A stretch of DNA of 64,000 nucleotides from Aquabacterium sp. (lineage in GTDB: Bacteria; Pseudomonadota; Gammaproteobacteria; Burkholderiales; Burkholderiaceae_C). The translations under genes were made by a program, and so were the position numbers. The stretch spans positions 1 to 64,000 of the forward strand of contig NZ_JAQSDR010000039.1 in NCBI RefSeq assembly GCF_029946005.1, read 5' to 3'. This document shows, piece after piece, positions 16,631 through 26,280 of the stretch (its first letter is position 1; every line of letters starts with the position of its first letter). Below the pieces are notes generated by a model. It ran no database searches and had not been told where the DNA came from. It worked only from the letters and a program-made list of their open reading frames with translations.

Positions 16631-17755
16631 TCAACCTTGGCGAGCCAGCATCGCCCGAAAGCGCAACAGGGCCATGAGCAAAAACGCCGCGCCGATGCCA
16701 GCCACGGCCAGCATCTGCGGCCAGACGATGTCGAGCCCGGCCGCCCGGTACAAAATGCCTTGGGCCAAGCGAACGTAATGGGTCGAGGGCGACAGCAGCA
16801 TGACGTTTTGCAACCAAGGGGGCATGCTTTCGCTGGGCGTGCCCGAACCCGACAGCAGGTACATGATCACGAACACGGGCACGGCCAACAGCCCGAACTG
16901 AGGCATGGACGAGGCCACGGTGGCCAGCAAAACCCCCAGTGCCGTCAGTGAAAACAAATACAAGCCCGTGCCAACCAGGAACAGGGTCAAGGACCCACTC
17001 ACCGGCACGCGCAACACGCCCTGCACGACCAGGACCATGGACAGGCCCACGGCCACCAGGATGAGCAAGCCATTGGCCACGATCTTGGCCACGGCAATTT
17101 CACTGGGGCGAACCGGCATGACCAGCAGGTGCTCGATGGTGCCGCGCTCACGCTCGCGGATCACGGCTGCCCCCACCAGCACCACCGACAGCACGGTGAC
17201 GTTGTTGATGACCTGCATGATCGAGGTGAACCAGCTGGTCGTGCTGTTGGGGTTGAACAGCACATGCACGAGGGAGCGGGTCGGCAACATCGAATCGAAG
17301 TTCTTGACTCGCAAGAAGTCCATCGTCTCGGTCAAGATGATTTCACTGATGTAGGCCAGGCCTAGCCCACCCTGGGCCATGGCCGTGGCGTCGACCGCCA
17401 CCTGCACCACGGGTGATCTTTGCCCCTGAACATCGGCCTCGAAATGTTCCGGGATGGTGATGACGAACATCATCCGCCCCTCATCCATGGCCACTTGCGC
17501 GGCTTGCGGGGTCATTTCAACGGGCGGATTGAACATAGGCGGCCGAAGCGCATCGCGAAGGCGCATTGACAGGCCAGAACGGTCCGAATCGACCAAGCCG
17601 ATCGACACATTGCTGACGTCGCTCTTGGCGCCCATCGCTACCACATAGACCGCCACCGTGAAGGAGACCAGGATGGCCCCCATCATGGTCCGATCGCGCA
17701 ATGCACAACGCAACTCTTTCAGACTCAGGTGCAGCACATTGCTCAGCCAGATCAT
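16631..17755 (-). CDS. ABC-2 type export permease (YhhJ-like)
   Basis: A 374-residue ABC-2 permease with one N-terminal membrane segment, a large periplasmic loop (about 45-175) and a cluster of five hydrophobic segments in the second half. The motif AAVIRERERGTIEHLLVMPV is typical of this family. The start ATG at 17755 follows the upstream stop by two bases (TGATCATG), so it is coupled to rbbA. Gene order matches the Escherichia coli yhiI-rbbA-yhhJ cluster. It would pair with the membrane domain of the fused ABC protein. A longer open frame to 18148 lies inside rbbA and is not credible. Confidence 0.88.
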   Translation of the reverse strand: MIWLSNVLHLSLKELRCALRDRTMMGAILVSFTVAVYVVAMGAKSDVSNVSIGLVDSDRSGLSMRLRDALRPPMFNPPVEMTPQAAQVAMDEGRMMFVITIPEHFEADVQGQRSPVVQVAVDATAMAQGGLGLAYISEIILTETMDFLRVKNFDSMLPTRSLVHVLFNPNSTTSWFTSIMQVINNVTVLSVVLVGAAVIRERERGTIEHLLVMPVRPSEIAVAKIVANGLLILVAVGLSMVLVVQGVLRVPVSGSLTLFLVGTGLYLFSLTALGVLLATVASSMPQFGLLAVPVFVIMYLLSGSGTPSESMPPWLQNVMLLSPSTHYVRLAQGILYRAAGLDIVWPQMLAVAGIGAAFLLMALLRFRAMLARQG

Positions 17756-17757
17756 GA

Positions 17758-20496
17758 TCAAACCTCCTGCTTGCTGACAAAGAGCCGCGCGAGCAACAGG
17801 TAGGCTGCCGCGAAGCCCATCATGGCCAGGCACGCGGGCCCCAGTTGCGCCCACTGCAGTCCCCAGCCCTTGGTCATCACCCCCAAGCTCACGCTTTGGA
17901 ACCATGAGGCCGGAAAGCCCACGCCAATCCAATAGTTGCCGCCAGACAGCGTGGCCACGGGCGACAGCAGGCCCGCGAAGTTGGTCGTCAGGATCACGCA
18001 CAGAATGGCCGTGAGGAACTGCGCCGCCACCTGCGTTTGCACAAAGGCCGATATCAACAGGCCCAGTGCGGTGACGGCAAAGGCATAGGCCAGGGCCCCC
18101 AGCGTCAGGGCCAACACACTGCCCGTGATGGGGATGCCCAGCACCCACACCAACACCGGCAGCAAGAGCGAATAGCTGAGCATGGTCAAGGCCACATAGG
18201 GCAACTGCTTGCCGACAAGGAACTCCCCAATGGCCCCGGGCGACGTGTACAGGTTGACGATGGTGCCCATCTCTTTTTCGCGCACCACGCCAAGGGCCGT
18301 GAGCATCGACGGGATCAATGTGAGGGCCAGCATCAGCATGCTGGGCGCAAAGGCGTACTTGCTCAGAAAGCCTTGGTTGTAGGTCATGCGGGGCGCGATC
18401 TGCACGGGCAACTGCCCCAGCTCCACGCCCGGTACGGACCTCGCAAACGCCAGGGCATGCTCCATCGAGACAGCGCGGGCGCCATTGGCGATGGCGGCCG
18501 CCCGCACCAGGGTCGCGCCGTCCACAAAGTAGCCCACCTCGGGTTGTCGGCCGCCAATCAGGTCACGGCCAAAGCCGGGCGGTATGTCGATGACCAGCCA
18601 GGAACGAGAGGCTCGCAACTCACTCTCAATCTCGCTGGGGTCGTTCAACGGTGGCTGGGCCGCGAAGAAGGATGAGCCTTCGAAGTGCTCGATCAGGCGC
18701 CGACTGTCCGTGGTCTGGTCTCGGTCCAGCACCGAAAAACGGATGCTGTCCACGTCGAAGCTCATGCCCCAGGTGCCTGCGCACAGCACGATCAGTGGAC
18801 CGATCAAGGCAAAGGCCAGGCGGATGGTGTCGTGCCGCAACTCCGTGGCCTCGCGCCGGGCATAGGCCCACATGCGAACGAGCCAAGCGCGCCAGGCTGG
18901 CGAGGTCTTGTCCAGGGCGACGAGCAAAGGCGCCGACGGGGCGGGCTCATCTTCGGCCTTGATGATGGCCATGTGTTCGGCTTCGCTGTCGGCCTCCAGG
19001 TAGTCGATGAACGCCTGTTCCAGCGTTTCACAGCCTTGGCGTTCACACAGCTCGTTGGGTGCCCCGACCGCCAGCACGCGCCCATGGTGCATCAGCGAGA
19101 TGCGGTCACAGCGCTGCGCCTCGTTCATGAAGTGGGTGGACACGAACAGCGTGACCCCCTCTTGCCGCGACATGCGGATCATGTGGCGCCAGAACATGTC
19201 GCGGGCAGCCGGGTCCACGCCCGAGGTCGGCTCATCCAGGATCAGAACCTCCGGCTTGTGCAGGCACGCCGCCGCCAGTTGCAGGCGCTGGCGAATGCCC
19301 AACGACAGCCGCGAAGGCAGCACCTCGGCATGCTCGCGCAACTCAAAGGTGTCCAGGGATTCCTCGATGGCCTGGAGCGCCACCGCCTGGTCCATGCGGT
19401 AGAGCCGGGCATGCAGCGCCAGGTTCTGACGCACGGACAGCTCTTCATACAGTGAGAACAATTGCGACATGTAGCCAATGTGCAGCCGTGTTCTCAGGTC
19501 ACCCGCATCGACCTTCTCGCCCAGCAACTTGGCCGAGCCCTCGGTGATGTCCAGCAGGCCCGTCAGCATCTTCATGGTCGTGGTCTTGCCACAGCCGTTG
19601 GAGCCTAGGAAGCCAAAGATTTCGCCGCGCGGAATGCAAAAGCTGACGTCGCGGGCGGCCACGAAGTCACCGAATCGGCGGGTCAAACCCAGTGCCTCCA
19701 TGGCAGGCGGTCCATCGTGTGCGGGCAACGGTGGAATCACCAGTGGCGCAGCGTCGCCCTTCTTCGAGAGCTTCACATAGGCTTCTTCCAGGGTGCTGGA
19801 CCGAGTCTGCTCCAGCACCTCGATGGTGGGTGCGCACACCAGCACGCGGCCCTCGTCCATGGCGACCAGGTGCTCAAAACGTTCGGCCTCCTCCATGTAG
19901 GCCGTGGCCACCAGCACGGTCATGTGCGGGCGCAAAGTGCGCAGTCCTTGGACCAGCGCCCAAAACTGGCGGCGCGACAGGGGGTCCACGCCCGTGGTGG
20001 GTTCATCGAGCACCAGCAGGTCGGGGTTGTGGACCAGTGCGCAGCACAAGGACACCTTCTGTTTCATGCCCCCGGACAGTTTTCCCGCCGGGCGATTCGG
20101 GAAGGGTCCCAGCCCCGTGGCCTCCATCAGGGCGTGGATGCGTGAACCGCGTTCTGCTGCGGGCACCCCGAACAGGCGGGCGGCAAAGTCGATGTTGTCG
20201 TACACCGACAGGGACCGGTACAGGTTGCGGCCCAGACCCTGCGCCATGAAGGCCACGCGCGGTGCCAGCATCTGCCGGAAGCGGCGGTTGCGCAGGTCGC
20301 CGCCCAGCACCTGCAAACTGCCCGACTGCAGCTTCTTGACGCCCGAAATCAGGCCCAACAAGGTGGACTTGCCCACCCCGTCGGGCCCCACCAGTCCGAT
20401 GGTCCGGCCCGTGGGCAAGCTCATGCTGACGGCATCCAGCGCAAGCTGGGGCCCATAGCGATGAGACAGCCGGTCGATGACGATGGCTTGGTCCAT
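17758..20496 (-). CDS. rbbA: Fused double-ATPase/permease ABC protein, RbbA family
   Basis: A 912-residue protein closely like Escherichia coli RbbA (ribosome-associated ATPase, 911 residues). Two ATP-binding domains come first: Walker A GPDGVGKS near residue 38 with LSGGMKQK, and GSNGCGKT near 310 with LSLGIRQR and LDEPTSGVD. An ABC-2 membrane region follows from about 555 (VVREKEMGTIVNLYTSPG). The ATG at 20496 overlaps the hlyD stop (TGATG); a GTG one codon earlier is the alternative. RbbA has been linked to ribosome function, but here it sits in a complete export operon, so export of a hydrophobic compound is plausible. Confidence 0.9.
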   Translation of the reverse strand: MDQAIVIDRLSHRYGPQLALDAVSMSLPTGRTIGLVGPDGVGKSTLLGLISGVKKLQSGSLQVLGGDLRNRRFRQMLAPRVAFMAQGLGRNLYRSLSVYDNIDFAARLFGVPAAERGSRIHALMEATGLGPFPNRPAGKLSGGMKQKVSLCCALVHNPDLLVLDEPTTGVDPLSRRQFWALVQGLRTLRPHMTVLVATAYMEEAERFEHLVAMDEGRVLVCAPTIEVLEQTRSSTLEEAYVKLSKKGDAAPLVIPPLPAHDGPPAMEALGLTRRFGDFVAARDVSFCIPRGEIFGFLGSNGCGKTTTMKMLTGLLDITEGSAKLLGEKVDAGDLRTRLHIGYMSQLFSLYEELSVRQNLALHARLYRMDQAVALQAIEESLDTFELREHAEVLPSRLSLGIRQRLQLAAACLHKPEVLILDEPTSGVDPAARDMFWRHMIRMSRQEGVTLFVSTHFMNEAQRCDRISLMHHGRVLAVGAPNELCERQGCETLEQAFIDYLEADSEAEHMAIIKAEDEPAPSAPLLVALDKTSPAWRAWLVRMWAYARREATELRHDTIRLAFALIGPLIVLCAGTWGMSFDVDSIRFSVLDRDQTTDSRRLIEHFEGSSFFAAQPPLNDPSEIESELRASRSWLVIDIPPGFGRDLIGGRQPEVGYFVDGATLVRAAAIANGARAVSMEHALAFARSVPGVELGQLPVQIAPRMTYNQGFLSKYAFAPSMLMLALTLIPSMLTALGVVREKEMGTIVNLYTSPGAIGEFLVGKQLPYVALTMLSYSLLLPVLVWVLGIPITGSVLALTLGALAYAFAVTALGLLISAFVQTQVAAQFLTAILCVILTTNFAGLLSPVATLSGGNYWIGVGFPASWFQSVSLGVMTKGWGLQWAQLGPACLAMMGFAAAYLLLARLFVSKQEV

Positions 20497-21452
20497 CACC
20501 AGCCACTGTCTGCGGTGTGCATGCGCACCAGGCCATTGCCGGTCAGCCCTGCCTTGAGCAGGCCCATGTTGGCCATGGCCACATCTTCAGACAGGCTGAG
20601 CTTGACGCGGTAAGTCAACTTCTCTCGCTCGGTCGGGGTTTCCACATGCTTGGGCGTGAACTGCGCCTCCGAGGCCACGAAGGACACCTTGGCCAGCAAG
20701 GTCACCTGGGGCGCGGCATCCAGCACGATGCGAGCCTCGTCACCCACCCGCAACTGCCCGGCCACCTTGGCGGGCAGAAAAATCGTCATGTGCACATGAG
20801 ATGTGTCCAGCAAGGTTGCCACGCGCCCGCCAGCCGGGATGACCGAGCTGGGTTCCACCACCCGGTACTCAATGCGCCCAGCCACGGGTGCGCGAAGGGT
20901 GTGGTCTTCAATGGCGATGCGCAGTCGCTTGATGCCCGCATCGGCCTCGTCACGCGCGGCGGACGCTTCGCCAATGGCGGCGGTGGCAATGGTCACACCA
21001 GCCCGCTCGCCGTCGCGCTGAGCCTGGCGGCGCTTGACCTCCGAGTCGGACACCAACACCTCCTTGCGCAGGTTCAGGGCATTGCCAAACTCCATCTCCG
21101 CCACCGTGGTCTGGATGCGCCGCACTTGCGCTTCACCTTGCGCGCGGGCCATGGCCTGCAATGCCCGCTGCCGCATGGCCTGCACGCCTGCCAATTGCGC
21201 TTGCAGATCAGTGACGTCCAACTGCGCGATCACGGCGCCGACCTTGACCACATCCCCCTCTTGCACCGGCACCTCCAGGACGCGCCCCGCAAACTTGGTG
21301 GCGATCTCGATTCGCTGCACTTCAAGTCGCCCGTTGGCCTTGACCACCCCATCGTCGACGTCCCTTGACTTGAAGGCCGACCACGTCGCCCAAGCCCCTG
21401 AAATGGTCAGGGCGGACACCACACAACCCCATGCAAAACTGCGGTAAATCAT
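20496..21452 (-). CDS. HlyD-family membrane fusion protein (YhiI-like)
   Basis: A 318-residue periplasmic adaptor anchored by one N-terminal membrane segment (about 7-27). It has the biotinyl-lipoyl hairpin parts FAGRVLEVPVQEGDVVKVG and LRAPVAGRIEYRVVEPSSVIPAGG, with a coiled-coil region between about 85 and 175. It would link the ABC exporter to the NodT outer-membrane channel. It is the first gene of the four-gene operon. The Shine-Dalgarno GGAG lies seven bases before the ATG, inside an 8-bp inverted repeat (21457-21479), and an FNR-like box lies farther upstream. Confidence 0.9.
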   Translation of the reverse strand: MIYRSFAWGCVVSALTISGAWATWSAFKSRDVDDGVVKANGRLEVQRIEIATKFAGRVLEVPVQEGDVVKVGAVIAQLDVTDLQAQLAGVQAMRQRALQAMARAQGEAQVRRIQTTVAEMEFGNALNLRKEVLVSDSEVKRRQAQRDGERAGVTIATAAIGEASAARDEADAGIKRLRIAIEDHTLRAPVAGRIEYRVVEPSSVIPAGGRVATLLDTSHVHMTIFLPAKVAGQLRVGDEARIVLDAAPQVTLLAKVSFVASEAQFTPKHVETPTEREKLTYRVKLSLSEDVAMANMGLLKAGLTGNGLVRMHTADSGW

Positions 21453-21456
21453 GGCC

Positions 21457-21479
21457 TGACTCCATAGGAACTGGAGTCA
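21457..21479 (-). promoter_or_regulatory. Inverted repeat covering the hlyD ribosome-binding site
   Basis: A perfect 8-bp inverted repeat, TGACTCCA and TGGAGTCA, with a 7-base loop. The downstream arm contains the GGAG Shine-Dalgarno of hlyD. In RNA it would form a hairpin hiding the ribosome-binding site; in DNA it could be an operator. On the minus strand it begins with TTGACT, like a -35 element of a MerR-type promoter, but no matching -10 is visible and the start codon is too close. Confidence 0.5.
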
Positions 21480-21813
21480 ATGCTCTGCCTCAATTTGGGG
21501 CGCAACCTTGAGGCAGATCAAAGCCTTCCGGTGTCAAACGAGAACGAGGGGGTCAAAAATGCACCATCGTCGTGCAGCAAACCCATCTGTCGCTGGAACG
21601 TCCTTGTTCATGATCTCTTCGGAACTCTGCATCGGCCGCTGGGCATTCAGCGCGTCACGCGCCTGATGCCGGTCTGGCTCGGTGGTCGGGTGGGTGGAAA
21701 AGATCGCCGTCAGACCGGCTGTTCTACGTGGTCTGGCGGCAATCTGAGGCGCTTGGCTTAAGCCGACCATCCCACCCGTGAGAGGTCAAGAGACGTCATC
21801 AAACCAGCCAAAC
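21480..21813. other. Intergenic stretch without a convincing gene
   Basis: There is no credible gene in the 360 bp between hlyD and guaA. The hlyD-proximal part holds the inverted repeat and an FNR-like box. A minus-strand frame of 78 residues (21534-21770) contains FSTHPTTE, which resembles the C-terminal motif of M48 metallopeptidases, but it lacks the HExxH site and good codon context. It may be a remnant or chance. Confidence 0.5.
21508..21521 (-). promoter_or_regulatory. FNR-like box upstream of the hlyD-rbbA operon
   Basis: The minus strand reads TTGAT-CTGC-CTCAA, nine of ten consensus positions. It is centred about 62 bp before the hlyD start, where a class II site would start transcription near 21473. 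The match is good, but a single box without a clear -10 remains tentative. Confidence 0.4.
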
Positions 21814-23409
21814 TCATTCCCACTCGATCGTCGCAGGCGGCTTGCTCGACACGTCATAAGTCACACGGTTGATCCCGCGCACTTCATTGATGATCCGTCC
21901 CGACACCTTCTTGAGCAGGCTGTAAGGCAACTCCGCCCAATCAGCCGTCATGAAGTCACTGGTCTGCACCGCGCGCAGGGCCACAACGTAATCATAAGTA
22001 CGGCCATCACCCATCACGCCAACGCTCTTGACGGGCAGAAACACCGTGAAGGCCTGACTGGTCAACTCGTACCAGCTCTTGCCAGTGGCCGGATCAATCG
22101 TGGCCCGCAACTCTTCAATGAAGATGTGATCAGCGCGGCGCAGCAGGTCGGCAAAATCTTGGCGCACTTCACCCAGAATGCGAACACCCAAGCCTGGGCC
22201 CGGGAAGGGATGGCGGTAGACCATGTCGGCCGGCAGGCCCAGGGCCACGCCCAATGCACGCACCTCGTCTTTGAACAACTCGCGCAATGGCTCCAACAGC
22301 TTCAGGCCCAACTTCTCGGGCAAGCCGCCCACATTGTGGTGGCTCTTGATGGTGGCCTTCTTGCTGGCCGTGCCGCCTGATTCGACCACGTCGGGATAGA
22401 TGGTGCCTTGGGCCAGCCACTTGGCGCCCTTGTTGCCTTCGCCCTTGAGCTTGCTGGCCTCGGCCTGGAAGACCTCGACGAACTCGCGCCCAATGATCTT
22501 GCGCTTCGCTTCGGGATCGGTCACGCCCTTCAAGTGGCCCATGAACTGATCGGCGGCCTCCACATGGATCACCTTGGCGTGCAGACGCCCGGCGAACATG
22601 TCCATCACCATCTTGCCTTCGTTCAAACGAAGCAGGCCGTGGTCCACGAACACGCAGGTCAACTGATCGCCAATGGCGCGGTGGATCAGGGCTGCCGCCA
22701 CGCTGGAATCCACGCCTCCGCTCAGGCCCAGGATGACTTCCTCGTCGCCCACCTGCTCACGGATTTTCGCCACGGCTTCGGCGATGTAGTCACCCATGAT
22801 CCAGTCGCCCTTGCAGCCAGCGATGTCGCGCACGAAGCGCGTCAGCATGGCCGCGCCCTGCACGGTGTGGGTCACCTCGGGGTGGAACTGCACGGCGTAG
22901 TAGCGTTTGGCCTCATTGGCCATGCCCGCGATCGGGCAGCTGGGCGTCGAGGCCATCAGCGTGAAGCCATCCGGCAAGGCCGTGACCTTGTCACCGTGGC
23001 TCATCCAGACCTTGAGCATGCCGTGCTGCTCGGTCGTGCGGAAATCTTCGATGCCGTCAAGCAACTTGGTGTGGCCCAGCGCCCGCACCTCGGCGTAGCC
23101 GAACTCGCGATGATCGCTCCACTCCACCTTGCCGCCCAGTTGCACGGCCATGGTCTGCATGCCGTAGCAGATGCCCAGCACCGGCACGCCCAGGTCCCAC
23201 ACGGCCTGTGGTGCGCGCAGTTGATGGTCTTCGTAGGTGCTGGCGTGGCTGCCCGACAGGATGATGGCCTTGGGCGCAAAGTTGCGGATGAATTCATCCG
23301 ACACGTCGTTGGGGTGGATCTCGCAGTACACGTGGGCTTCGCGAACACGGCGCGCGATGAGCTGGGTGACTTGAGAGCCGAAGTCAAGGATCAGAACTTT
23401 GTCATGCAT
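21814..23409 (-). CDS. guaA: GMP synthase (glutamine-hydrolysing)
   Basis: A 531-residue enzyme that aminates XMP to GMP, the last step of guanine nucleotide synthesis. The N-terminal class I glutamine amidotransferase has the nucleophile Cys in LGICYGMQ (near residue 82) and the His/Glu in FHPEVTHT. The ATP pyrophosphatase domain has the P-loop GLSGGVDSS (near 233), and the C-terminal dimerisation domain ends in PPATIEWE. The start is MHDKVLIL at 23409; an upstream extension to 23532 overlaps other sequence without family similarity. It is the third gene after guaB and an MFS gene. Confidence 0.97.
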   Translation of the reverse strand: MHDKVLILDFGSQVTQLIARRVREAHVYCEIHPNDVSDEFIRNFAPKAIILSGSHASTYEDHQLRAPQAVWDLGVPVLGICYGMQTMAVQLGGKVEWSDHREFGYAEVRALGHTKLLDGIEDFRTTEQHGMLKVWMSHGDKVTALPDGFTLMASTPSCPIAGMANEAKRYYAVQFHPEVTHTVQGAAMLTRFVRDIAGCKGDWIMGDYIAEAVAKIREQVGDEEVILGLSGGVDSSVAAALIHRAIGDQLTCVFVDHGLLRLNEGKMVMDMFAGRLHAKVIHVEAADQFMGHLKGVTDPEAKRKIIGREFVEVFQAEASKLKGEGNKGAKWLAQGTIYPDVVESGGTASKKATIKSHHNVGGLPEKLGLKLLEPLRELFKDEVRALGVALGLPADMVYRHPFPGPGLGVRILGEVRQDFADLLRRADHIFIEELRATIDPATGKSWYELTSQAFTVFLPVKSVGVMGDGRTYDYVVALRAVQTSDFMTADWAELPYSLLKKVSGRIINEVRGINRVTYDVSSKPPATIEWE

Positions 23410-23438
23410 GGTGAATTCTCTTGAATATCGAGCCAGGG

Positions 23439-24680
23439 TCAGACCGCGGTCGCCACTGGGCCCGGCGCACGGTAAGTGCGGCTGAAATAGCGCCAACCGA
23501 TGACGGCTGCCACCCCCTGGATGGCTGCGCACAGGTAGAACGGCGCCCCCACGCGCCAGTCGCCTTGGGGATAGTGCGACACTGCCGCCAGCAGCGGCGT
23601 GCCCAGCAAGGGGCCGAGCACGGCCGCCACACTGTTGATGGACGACACGGCGCCCATGCTTTCACCCTGGCGGGTCGGGTCAACGGCGTTGGACACCAGG
23701 CTTTGCAGCCCAGGCTGAACCATGTAGCCAAACACATTGGCCACCACGACCACGAAGAGCATCCAGCCCACTGGCACCAGACCGTAACCGGCAAAAGCAA
23801 TGGTGGACGAGACCAACCCAAGGGTGACCAGCTTGTGCAGCGGGATGTAGTTTTGCACCACGCGCATGAGGCCGCCCTGCACCACCACCGCCATGCCGCC
23901 CACCACGAGCAGGGACAAGCCGTTGTCCATGGGCGTCCAGCCGAACTTGAACTCGGTGTAGAGGAACCAGGAGGTGTGCAAACAGAACTGCGCCAAAATC
24001 GACAGGCCCATGATCCACATCAGGGTTTCGACGCCCTTGAGTTCCTTCAAACGGGCCAGCGCGGTGAAGGGATTGGCCTGGGCCAGCTCGAACTTGCGGC
24101 GCTTGTCCAGTGGCAGGGATTCGGGCAACACGAAGTAGCCATACAGGCAGTTCAACAGCGACAGGCTCCCCGCCAGCAAGAACGGCCAGTGCAGGTCGTA
24201 GCTGCCCAGCGTGCCACCCAGCACTGGCCCCAGGATGAAGCCCAGGCCAAACATGGCGCCCAGCATGCCGTAGTTTTTGGCGCGGTCTTCCGGCACGGTG
24301 ATGTCGGCCACATAGGCATTGGCCACCGCGATGTTGGCGCACACGGCACCGCCCATCACGCGCACAGCCAGCAGCATCCAGAACTCGGAAGCCAGCGCCG
24401 TGACGAAGAAATTGATGCCCATGCCCAACAGCCCCAGCAGCAGGATCGGGCGCCGACCATAGCGGTCGGACAGCGCCCCCAACACCGGCGCACTGAAGAA
24501 CTGCGCGATGGCAAAAGCCGCCTGCGCCGCGCCATAGGCCATCGACGTGCTGGCACCCGAGTCCATGAAGGACCCGATGAGCTTGGGCAGCACGGGGGCG
24601 ATGATGCCGATCGACATCATGTCGAGCAGCACCGTCACCATGATGAAGGGCATGGCCGCCCCACGGCGCGAGGACGCCAT
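23439..24680 (-). CDS. MFS efflux transporter (TCR/Tet-like) between guaB and guaA
   Basis: A 413-residue inner-membrane MFS protein with about twelve hydrophobic segments. It has the family A-motif [16 protein letters not shown] near residue 65 and the motif-C-like LGPVLGG near 145, as in TetA-type drug/H+ antiporters. Its ATG at 24680 overlaps the guaB stop (TGATG), so it is translated in step with guaB, and guaA follows after 29 bp. This placement suggests a role tied to purine supply, for example export of purine bases or analogues, but the sequence itself resembles drug exporters and no substrate can be assigned. Confidence 0.85.
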   Translation of the reverse strand: MASSRRGAAMPFIMVTVLLDMMSIGIIAPVLPKLIGSFMDSGASTSMAYGAAQAAFAIAQFFSAPVLGALSDRYGRRPILLLGLLGMGINFFVTALASEFWMLLAVRVMGGAVCANIAVANAYVADITVPEDRAKNYGMLGAMFGLGFILGPVLGGTLGSYDLHWPFLLAGSLSLLNCLYGYFVLPESLPLDKRRKFELAQANPFTALARLKELKGVETLMWIMGLSILAQFCLHTSWFLYTEFKFGWTPMDNGLSLLVVGGMAVVVQGGLMRVVQNYIPLHKLVTLGLVSSTIAFAGYGLVPVGWMLFVVVVANVFGYMVQPGLQSLVSNAVDPTRQGESMGAVSSINSVAAVLGPLLGTPLLAAVSHYPQGDWRVGAPFYLCAAIQGVAAVIGWRYFSRTYRAPGPVATAV

Positions 24681-26152
24681 CACTCCATGCGGTAGTTGGG
24701 CGCTTCTTTCGTGATCTGCACGTCGTGGACGTGACTCTCGCGAATGCCCGCGGCCGTGATCTCGACGAACTCGGCCTTGTTGCGCATGTCTTCGATGGTG
24801 GCGCAACCACAGTAGCCCATGGAGGCGCGCAAGCCGCCCGCCATTTGCGTGACGATGCTGATCATCGAGCCCTTGAACGGCACGCGGCCTTCAATGCCCT
24901 CTGGGACCAGCTTGTCCGCGTTGGGGTTGGTGGTTTCGTCGTTTTCCTGGAAGTAGCGGTCGGCCGAGCCGGCCTTCATGGCGCCGATCGAGCCCATGCC
25001 GCGGTAGCTCTTGTAGCTGCGGCCCTGGTACAGGATCACTTCGCCGGGCGCCTCTTCGGTGCCGGCGAACATGCCGCCCATCATGACGGTGCTGGCACCG
25101 GCCGCGATGGCCTTGGCGATGTCACCCGAATAACGGATGCCGCCGTCACCAATCAAAGGCACGCCTGTGCCTTGCAGCGCCGTGGCTACGTTGTCGATGG
25201 CCATGATCTGCGGCACGCCCACACCCGCGATGATCCGCGTGGTGCAAATGGAGCCGGGGCCGATGCCGACCTTGACGCCATCGGCGCCCGCTTCGACCAA
25301 GGCCAAAGCCGCTGCGCCGGTGGCGATGTTGCCCCCGATCACATCCACTTGCGGGTAGTTTTTCTTGACCCAGCGCACGCGCTCGATCACGCCTGCGCTG
25401 TGGCCGTGGGCCGTGTCGACCACCAGGGCATCAACGCCAGCGCGAACCAGCAGTTCAACGCGCTCTTCGGTGCCCTCGCCCACGCCAACCGCCGCGCCCA
25501 CGCGCAGCTTGCCGTGCGAATCACGGGCCGCGTTGGGGAAGTTGGTCTGCTTGGTGATGTCCTTGACGGTGAACAAGCCCTTGAGCTCGAACGCTTCGTT
25601 GATGATCACCACGCGCTCCAGCTTGTGGTGGTGCATCAAGGCCTTGGCTTCTTCTTTCGAAGCGCCATCCTTGATGGTGATCAAGCGCTCGCGCGGGGTC
25701 ATGATCTCGCGCACCGGCACGTCCAGGCGGGTCTCGAAGCGCAAATCGCGCCCCGTGACGATGCCCACGACGCGACCTTCATCAACCACCGGGAAGCCCG
25801 AGATGCCGTGTTGCTGCGACAGCGCGATCACATCACGAACGCGAACGTCGGATGAGATCGTGATCGGGTCACGCAACACGCCAGACTCGTAACGCTTGAC
25901 GCGCGAGACTTCCGCAGCTTGTTGCTGAGGCGTGAGGTTTTTGTGGATGATCCCGATACCGCCTTCCTGGGCGATCGCGATCGCCAGGCGGGCTTCCGTG
26001 ACCGTGTCCATGGCGGCAGACACCAGGGGCAGGTTCAGGGTGATGTTTCGAGAAAGACGAGTGGCCAGCGACGTGTCACGGGGTAACACTTGTGAAAACG
26101 CGGGCACCAGCAGCACATCGTCGAATGTGAGTGCTTTACCAAGCAGGCGCAT
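24680..26152 (-). CDS. guaB: IMP dehydrogenase
   Basis: A 490-residue enzyme oxidising IMP to XMP with NAD+, the first step towards GMP. The TIM barrel is interrupted by two CBS domains (about 90-205). The active-site loop GPGSICTTR holds the catalytic Cys near residue 305, and the flap residues follow. The start [10 protein letters not shown] at 26152 matches the family; a longer frame to 26260 would cross the promoter. A TATAAT promoter is 26 bp upstream. It heads the guaB-MFS-guaA operon. Confidence 0.97.
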   Translation of the reverse strand: MRLLGKALTFDDVLLVPAFSQVLPRDTSLATRLSRNITLNLPLVSAAMDTVTEARLAIAIAQEGGIGIIHKNLTPQQQAAEVSRVKRYESGVLRDPITISSDVRVRDVIALSQQHGISGFPVVDEGRVVGIVTGRDLRFETRLDVPVREIMTPRERLITIKDGASKEEAKALMHHHKLERVVIINEAFELKGLFTVKDITKQTNFPNAARDSHGKLRVGAAVGVGEGTEERVELLVRAGVDALVVDTAHGHSAGVIERVRWVKKNYPQVDVIGGNIATGAAALALVEAGADGVKVGIGPGSICTTRIIAGVGVPQIMAIDNVATALQGTGVPLIGDGGIRYSGDIAKAIAAGASTVMMGGMFAGTEEAPGEVILYQGRSYKSYRGMGSIGAMKAGSADRYFQENDETTNPNADKLVPEGIEGRVPFKGSMISIVTQMAGGLRASMGYCGCATIEDMRNKAEFVEITAAGIRESHVHDVQITKEAPNYRME

Positions 26153-26177
26153 GAACAGGCTCCAGACGCAAAAGCGG

Positions 26178-26207
26178 ATTATACGCGCAGCGGAGGCAGG
26201 CTGTCGA
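26178..26207 (-). promoter_or_regulatory. Likely sigma-70 promoter of guaB
   Basis: On the minus strand a perfect TATAAT (26183-26178) is preceded at 18 bp by TCGACA (26207-26202), five of six matches to TTGACA. Transcription would begin near 26171, leaving a short leader of about 20 bases before guaB. Confidence 0.65.
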
Positions 26208-26280
26208 AGCGGGGATTTACCGTGACGAATGGGCGTTTTCGCGGCCATTGCGATCGCCAAGCCGGACTAAACTCCGCGTC

